Shown here piece by piece: positions 26,101 through 35,100 of a stretch of 64,000 bases of DNA. This DNA comes from Brachypterus glaber. Its lineage: Eukaryota; Arthropoda; Insecta; Coleoptera; Kateretidae. Location: the NCBI GenBank assembly GCA_958510825.1, contig OY294044.1, forward strand, positions 39,667,816-39,731,815, in the 5' to 3' direction. The notes below the pieces were generated by a model, which made no database searches, had not been told where the DNA came from, and saw nothing but the letters and a program-made list of their open reading frames with translations. Position 1 is the stretch's first letter; every line of letters begins with the position of its first letter. A program made the translations under genes and the position numbers.

Positions 26101-29100
26101 GCTGTAACTAAGGTAAGATTACCATATATATTATTGGAACTGTCGTTTTGTCTTTAATATTCTTTTCAATCATTAATACCTATTCGCAGTCCACTTAATT
26201 AATATCATAAAGGCGATGTTACGGAGGCAATCCCATATCACCGAATGGGACCTTTCGACGTCACACAACACCCATGGAAGTGAGAATTGGGCGCGGCTTT
26301 GCTGGTTGCTTGCTTCATTTAGTTATTTTGATTTTAGATGCCGAAACCCAAAAAGCGTACCAAAACTCCGGAAGAGATAGGTCAACAAAAACGTGACTGT
26401 GAACGAAAACGAAGAGAACGTATCAAAGCTGACCCTGCTTTGTATCAAGCTTTTAAAGAAAAAGATAAGGCACGATACGCAGAAAAAAAACAAAAGCTAC
26501 AAGTGAAGCTTGTTCGTGACATGACACCGATAGAACACCGGAACCAACGCAAAGAGTGGAGAGAACGCAAATCCAGGAGTCGATTGAAAGAAAAGCGTAA
26601 TAAAAGTCTACTGCATCACTTAAGAGAAAACACTCCTGATACAACTGCCAGCGAGGCAACAAGCAGTCTTAGAGGACCACCAACAGAGTTGGTTAATTTT
26701 CCTGAAGAAGATACATTGACGAGTCAGGTTGCGCCCATGATTCCTCTACACCTGTATTATTAGCACAGAATAGCTCTTCACAATGTGATACTCCAAGCCG
26801 GCAAAAGAAAACAGGTTTAAAAAAAGCAAGGGCAAACAGGGAGAAGACAATCTTGATAATACATAAACAAAGAGAACAAATAAAAGCTATGAAACAGAAA
26901 CTACATACTTTACAAGTAAAATTATTAAGAGCAGCCAATAGAAAAGTAAACGTGGTCACTAAAAAAAAGAGCCCTGTCAAAGTTATTTTAAACAAAACAT
27001 CAAAGGCAAATACTCTTCATACAGCTGTGACCAAATTCCTAGAAAGAGACGACAACAGTAAAATGTGTCCTGGCAAAAAAGATTGTGTAGTTAAAAACAA
27101 AATTAAGAAGCAAAGGAGATATCTCTCTGACACCATGCTAAACCTTTACAAGAAATTCCAAACGGAACAGCATTCAATCAAAATTAGCCTTGCAACTTTT
27201 TCACGAAAATACACAGCTAATGTTTGAAAAACTAAAATATCTGGACATTATTTCTGATCAGAATTTGCGGGAGCTCTGTAAAACGGTGTGACATGAATTC
27301 AGAAGCGTGTATCTTACGCAAATGCGAGATATGTAAGACTAAAGTTCCGAAAATAAATGAATTTAACGACTCGACTGAGACAACATACAAATTATGGACA
27401 GTAAAAAAAGAAAACAGATTGATATATGGCAAGAAAAAACAAATACGTAGAACTGTGAAAGCTGAAGTGCATATATCAAAAAAAACACTGCTATTAAAGT
27501 TTCTTAAAGTCTTGGATAAGTTTTTGGTACACCAATACTACATAACTCACCAATACATGGCTACTACCTCACTAAAGACCAATCTTAAAGTAGGAAAAAT
27601 TTTCATAGAAGTGGACTTTTCACAAAGTTACTGCTGCAAATATTCCGACGAAATACAATCAGTACATTTTGGAGCGTCGAGGCAGCAGATAAGTCTACAT
27701 ACCGGCGTATATTACTACAAGTGCCCTGATACCCAAAAGTTGAAGAGTAAATCTTTTTGCACATTTTCGGACTGTTTGATGCCTGTGCAGTTTTTGGTCC
27801 CATGCAGAAAATTCTTGATCAAATACGTTTGTCACATCCTATGGACACAGTGCATGTCTTGATTGACAACAATATAGAAATAAAAAGGCATTTTATTTGT
27901 TTACACAATACTTAACGCAGCGATATGGGTTACGAATTGCGACATGGAATTTTAGCGAGGCTGGACATGGAAAGGGGATGGTTGTAAAACGCACAGCTGA
28001 TCGCATAGTAGCTCAAGGCAAAGATATCCCCGACCTTGTTACCTTAATAAAGTCTGTAGAAACAAGTGTAACTAATGTCATAGTTTCTGTCGTGACTGAG
28101 ACACAGATAGAGGACATAGACAAACTATTGTCTGAAGAAAAAAAGTGCATTCCCGAAACTTTAAAAATTTATCAAATTACCTGGGACACAATGAACCCAA
28201 ACAGGGTTTATTTAAGAAAGTTGACGTGTGTTACATGTAAACCTGGTGAAATATGTCCCCATTATTCATTGAAGAAAGGCTTTTTTGATTTCATCAGTAC
28301 CGCACGTTTTATCGATTATCCAGGACCTAGTGCAGAGCTTCAGAATTCAAAGAATCAACAAGATGTTCCGGGGCCTGGTATACATGAAAACAATGTTTTG
28401 GAATCTAGAGCATTTGAAAATGATGATTCGAGTTCTGAAACAGATGTAAACTATGTTCCGGTGTCTGAAGCGGATGAAAACCAACCATGCAACTCACAAT
28501 TCCTTGCTTTAAAAGAAGGTGGGTAGTTGTAAGATTTTTGTCGAAGAAAACGGAAAAGCATTTCGTTGGTCAAGTAATTGGATTAGAGGGCGAAGAACCA
28601 AAAGTGAAATTTACAAGAAAGAAAACAATTACCAAAGATCACATTACCTTTTTTTGGATAGAACCTGAAAATATATTCCCTGTTCCACGTGATGATATAA
28701 TGGCTGTTCTAACCGAACCTACACCTAGTCGGCGCGGAGAATTATTGTTTAACAATGTTGAAGTTAAAAAATATGGAAATATTCTTTAAGTTACTAATAA
28801 ATGCTTATAATACTATATGATTACTACAAATTAGTTGGTACGATTCATGACTGATTTTCCTTATTAATGTTGTAACTAGGGACATTAGATCTAGTCTTAA
28901 GTTAGTCTTGTTAACTTAAGACCTAGATCTAGTGCCCGTCGTTGTAGCCGATTAAGATTTTCTAAGCTTGTTGTGCTCATACATATTTTATTTTTTACAT
29001 TAAGACTGTATAAGACTGCAATAATAATTAAGAAAGTAAATATAAGGCAAGTGATAATAATAAAACTGTAACTCATTTCCTATAGATTTGATTAAGTTAA

Positions 29101-32100
29101 GAATTCTTAGGTAAACGTGAATTCAGACTGAATTTATAAGTTGATTTTTGTTATTATGAAAGTAAAGTAAATTAAAATAAATAAAGTTCATGTTGTAATT
29201 TAAATGTATACGTTATTTCCAAAAAGTGTCACCTCCTTATAGTATGTTACTCCCATGGGTTACATTAATGTAGGAAATGTCACTTCCACGGATATGAGGT
29301 CACTACCATGGAGGACATTTTTTTCAAATCCCTATACTTCACTTCCTTAGGGGTTGCAAGCTCGGTGAATATTTTTCCCTTAAAGAGGAAGACCAACACT
29401 AATAAGATCCATCATTACTTTCATCAGAAATACGTTTTCATTTAATTATATATTTTTTAATACAAAATGAGAATTACCCTTATATATAATAGGAATATAA
29501 TTGGTGCCAACACTGACCCCTGTGCTGCTCCTATATCTATATTCATTATTGATGGGAGAATGTTTTTTAGACCGACTCTTAGTTTTCTGTTAGTGAGAAA
29601 TGATAGTAACCAGCTTAAAATGTTTCCTCTTATTCCTAAGTTAAACAGATTTTTTGATAAGAATGCTACATCAATTGTGTCAAAGGCGATTGATAGATCA
29701 AATAAAATTGCTCTTACAAACAAATTATCATCAAGACATTTTTGAATGTGCTCAACAAAACAGTAGCTTGCAATTTCACTTGATCTTCCTTTTCGAAAGC
29801 CATGTTGAGTATTGAGACATTTTAAGTCGATTTAACATGACTTTCAAAAAGCTTGGCAAATATGCTTAAGATGGGGACGGATCTATAATTTAATCTAATT
29901 CGTTGGTACCTCCTTTTTTAAATAGTGGTATTACCTTTGCCAATTTTAGCACATCTCGAAAAAATCCATATTCAATGGATATGTTGATTATATGAACCAA
30001 AGGGTCAACAATAGTTTCACCTATGCTTAAGGACGGATGCGTTGATTTCATCAAAACCAGATGACTTTTTGTTTTTTTTTGCGATTTAATGATTTTTAGT
30101 TCATCTATCTACCGGTGCAGCACACATTGCGTTGAGGTTTCTTTCCGACGTTGTACATTCTTCTGAAATGTTGTTTCCGAAATGGTTTTTTAATTTAGAT
30201 TCATCTGCCGACGAGAAATACTTTGCAAATTCGTTAGCAACTATTGACTTGTTACTGATTGGAGTTCCATTTACTAGGATCGTTATATCTTTATTACGTG
30301 TTTCCTTTCCAAGTTCTTTATTTATAATATGCCAAACTTTTTTGAATTTATTTTCCGCTTCATTTATTAAATTTTCATTTTACGATTTTTCGATGTTCTT
30401 TTTCCTAGTTTTGTAAAGATTTTTTAAATCGGTACATTTTGTTTCCTTCCATAGCTTATCTAGATCTTTAAGTGCTTTGCTGGATTTAGATATTTCATTT
30501 GTTACCCATGGGTGGGATTGTGTTTCCGGTTTCTTTAAAGTGAAAAGTTTCAGGACGGTTTACTTTAAAGTGCCATAAAAAGGTGTTTAAAATTTGTTCC
30601 ATGTATATATTAATATTTGCGTTGTATATATTTAAGCATTCTTCCTTCTCAAGATTATTTATTATTCTGTATTTTACCAGAATACTTTTTTGTTTTTGTT
30701 TTTCCTCGGGAACTTCATCTATTGACAAGTTTTGCGCAAAGTGGTGAGAAAGGTGTGGATTTTGAACTATACATTTTTCATCGTTTTCCAAGAAATTTGT
30801 AGCCATGTAGTCTATTGATGATTTCGTTGTTTTCCCGTTTTTGTCGGTAAATATTCTAGTAAATTTCGAGCAGTGATTATATTTAAGTAAGTTCAGCTTT
30901 GTCGACTGTTTTAAGTAATATATGTTTAAGTCTCCACATAATGCGATATATTCAAAATTTATATCAGCATAGTTTAGTATTAGTGCAAGATTTGTAAGAA
31001 ACGTTTCAGTGTCTCCATCTGGAGATCTATAGACACTTACAACCGCTGATTTTTTACAGTTTATTTCTACACTTATTGCACTGCATTCAATGTAAAGTTC
31101 GATGGATAGATTATTTATAAGTTTTATTGGCTTTGTTTTTGGTGTAAATTGCAGAGTAAAAGCTAAGTGATTCGTCATTTAGCCAACTCTCTGCAACGCA
31201 TAAAATTTCCGGTTTTTCTTGACTTAGGTATATCTGAAGTTAATTGTATTTGTTGGTGATCAAATCAAATATTTGATATTTAAGTTAATGATTTTTAGAT
31301 CTCCAGCAGGTTTATTTGTGAGAGACGAGTGTATAAAAAATTATTCCTTGTTTGTTCGACTTCTTCCCTGTTTTGACTATGATTCTCTGTTTTATCCTTA
31401 GTATTTTCATTTGATTGAGATGCTAAGATGTTTTTTTCAGATAGCAATATTTCTTCTTGTACAGTACACGACCTAATATATTTTTTGAACATATTATCCA
31501 ATAATAACCGTTTTTCTTTGACAGGCATTACCCCTGTTCGTGTTAGGCTCTAAATAATTGTATTTGGGTCAAAAAAAGATATATGCTCGTGTATTTTACA
31601 TAGAGAATAAAACTTATTGTTATCTATAAATATAAAGTTGTTTAAAACAGGTCTCTCATGTATATAATTATAACATTTGTGGCTTTAGTGATGTTTAATT
31701 AATTTAATTTAATCTTCTCTTTGTTCCTTTTGAAGCACTGCCTGATCCATGAAAAATAAGTACGTAGTCGGATTTGAAAAAATTTTTGGTTAAGACTGCC
31801 AGATTCTCCGTAATTAAGTTGCTATGTTTTGTTTGGCAGTTTATGTCAAATTTGTTACAGGTATTAAATTTTAAAAGTTTTCCGTAATTAATAATCAGCC
31901 ATTATTAATGTTTTTAAAGTCCTAGGAGTTTGGGCTACTATTTGTGGTCTGGGCACCTTCACCATTTTTTGGCTTACATTTTCGCTCGTTGTTTTGGTCG
32001 CGATTAACTGTGTTTGAAAATAATTAATCTGTTTTTCCAGCTTGGTTTGCTGCAGGATTAAGTTTTCAATCTGCAGGTTTAAATGGTCATTTAATCTAGT

Positions 32101-35100
32101 TAAATCTTGAATATCCTGGAGATATTCCTGATTCTTTTTGTCCGTCTTTTTAGATATTTCACAGTTTGGAATTACATTTACTTTTTCTGTGTCTTTACTT
32201 TTATTTTTATTTTTAGGCTCTCTATGGTCGATTTTAACGTATTTATTTCGTCCAAATAATTTTGCTCTATATCCAGTACATCTCCTTTTAGTAGAGTGGA
32301 ATCCCTTCTTATTCTGGTTATATGCATGTCTCTATCCTTAATTTCTTGCTCAAGTCTAGTGCACTCCTTTTTTTGATCTTCCATATTTTTGGATGTCATT
32401 GAAGTCCTCTGCGCATTTTTTTTTAACACAAAATTTTATTTTTTTTTCTACCCTCGCTACGCTGGTTAATCTTTTCATTTCGCTACATGCATTATGAAAT
32501 ATATTATTGCATTGGATGCAGCAGTTATAAATGTGTTCTTTTTTGCAACATTTAAATTTTGGGCTTTTTCGTATTTACCAGTAAAATTTATGATCTGGCA
32601 ACGTCGCTGAAGATTTGTGGTTGTGTGGTTGCAAAAATATTGATTTTGTATGTAACAATTTTTTATTTAATAGAGTAATTTAATGTTTTTTGGATCACTA
32701 ACCTTGTATTAAATAACTCGATTTACATTAGATTAATTTTTTCTTCTCATAAAATTTGTTTAATCGCAATTTGTCATCTACGCATTGTTGTCATGTAGAC
32801 GTATGTTATTAAATAGTACCTTTTTTATGTATTTATACCTGGTTAAAATAACTACATGAAAATGACATAAGATATAGGCCTTATTAAGCATAGATCATAT
32901 GAAAAACCTCGTTGCTATAGCTCAAAGGGTCCCTGACTCATTAAAAATTTAAAAAAAGTTTATTTTCTACATTCTTGGTCCGCCCGAGTTAGCTCGGGTT
33001 AACGGAAAAGAGCTAACCTTCTGTGAACGAGTTAACTCGGGTGAGTGCGTTAAGGGGTTAAATAAAGACCACCTTTTTTAGCCCGTTTCAAAGAGGCGCA
33101 CCTCCCTTATGACGTATTTTTAGACACAGGAACTTTTTTCATGGTTTCTGATGTAGAATCTGCCCTTAAAATTATTGTCGCTATACACCGTGTATACAGT
33201 ATGTCCCTGGATGGAGTTACAAGAGTAATTTATTTATTATCTCAAAAAGTCATTCTTGGTAACTTGCCCTGCTTGTTTTCAAACTACCAAAACACTAAGC
33301 ACTTTTTGAGGATTTATGAAGATTTATTTTCTGAACACATAATGGCTCAATGAACAAAAGTGACCTAATGCCGATGTGGGCTTTTACCCTGGGAATGAAT
33401 ATCACCCCTTCTCGGAAGTGGACATTATTATACTTAAAATAACCACAGGAATCGATAAAGGAATTAATTCCAAGCAAAAAGTTTTCTATAAAGTTATATC
33501 GATAAGTCAAACTTTTTGAATGATTAAAAATGTTCGGTTTTCATCAAAAAAATTCATGTTTTTGAACGATTTTTCACGAATAACTCGAAAACCTTACATT
33601 TTAACAAACAAATTGTAATAAACAAAAATAAAGTCAATAAAAAAAAAAACAAAAAAATTAGATAGACAGATATTTCTGTAGACGTAATTCGAACCGAGTT
33701 ATGGCTGGTTGAAGGTCATTTCTTGTCCGCCGAAAACTGAAGTCGAACTATTCAACGTTAAATAACGGGAAAACAGAAAAATTTTCGGGGAAAATGTATA
33801 AAAAACTTATTAAATTACTTGAAAAGAGCTTTCAAATGAGCTTTTATAAAAGTTTCTAGCATAAAAACTAAGGGAGTTATGATGAAAATAAAATGGGTTG
33901 CTCGCTTTTTTGGAGAAAAAATCGGCAATAAAACCAACGGCTTTACCACAATAATTGAAATTGATCGCAATCCTTTTATAATTTACTTTAAGTACTAATA
34001 ATATGTTTCAGAAGTTTGACCGGTTTAGAGCCATCCTTTTAAGTACTGTTCAAATTTCACGTCAATAGATGTTATCCGAAAGAATTCGGCTGTAATACCG
34101 TATTTTTACCGTCAACGACAAGACTGATATAAAAAAAAGTATTGTAAATAATTGTTAAAATGTTATAGGTAATTGACATGTTCCACGCCCTACGGGCTTT
34201 TTGAATATATGAAATAAAAACTAAACTTTGTATAGCTCTTACGGGTCATGAGATAATGTATTTTTTCTTGAAATATTGACTTAAATTTTTTTTTTATTTT
34301 CAATATCTCAAAAGTCACTCTTGGTAACTTGCTCTGCTAGTTTTTAAACTCCAAAAACACTAAGCACTTTTTGTATAACTCTTATAGTACATGAGATAAT
34401 GGTATTTTTTAAAGTCGCCATTTTGTAGAAAAAAAACATTAGCTCATAAACCGCAAGAGTTATACAAAAAGTGTTTTGGGACTTTGAAAACAAGCAGGGC
34501 AAGTTATTAAGAGTGACTTTCTTTAAGATATCAAAAATTAGAAAAAAATTTCCTCTCTGTCTCCATCTGGGGACATACTGTATAAGTAGAAGTTACCGGA
34601 AAAAAATTAAAATTTCCATTTTGAAGAAAATAAAAACATTATCTCGTAAACCGTAAGAATTATACAAAAATTGCTTAGTGTTTTGGGAGTTTAAAAACAA
34701 GCAGAGTAAGTTATCAAGAGTGACTTTTTTTGAGATATCAAAAATTTAAAAAAAATTCCTCTTTGTAACTCTATCTGCGGACATATTGTATAAGTAAAAA
34801 TTACCGGAAAAAAATTAAAATTGGAGGAAAGTCAGGGAATTTGTATAATAAATTTTTGTGGACACCCTTTCTACACGCTTTTTTATGTATTTTTATTAGT
34901 TAACACGTTCGCAACGACGTGGTGGTACCTGGTCTAATACTTTTTAAACAGGCCGCAAAATCCATACAGCTATAGTTGAGTTTTACCGAAAACACCGTCA
35001 CGACGCGTCATCGCGAACGTGTTGTTAAAAATTAAATAATTTTTTTAGCGACAACAAGCGCTGGGATGTGTGACGTCGACATTCGCCCTTCGTTATACAG

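Larger units (their letters stand above)
24130..29479 (+). mobile_element. 5,350-bp cut-and-paste transposon (Sola-like?) with TTAT duplication
   Basis: The ends GGGTAATTCTCATTTTTG (24130) and, inverted, GGGTAATTCTCATTTTGTA (29479) are flanked on both sides by TTAT (24126-24129, 29480-29483). Removing the element and one TTAT restores the interrupted LINE frame exactly ([11 protein letters not shown] across the junction), so both boundaries are certain. Inside are GTCACTTCCATGG-type subterminal motifs, a Penelope-like dimer inserted later (24288-24987) and a degraded transposase on the + strand (26338-28789). A 4-bp duplication and this protein type suggest the Sola superfamily. That name is inference. 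Confidence 0.93.
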
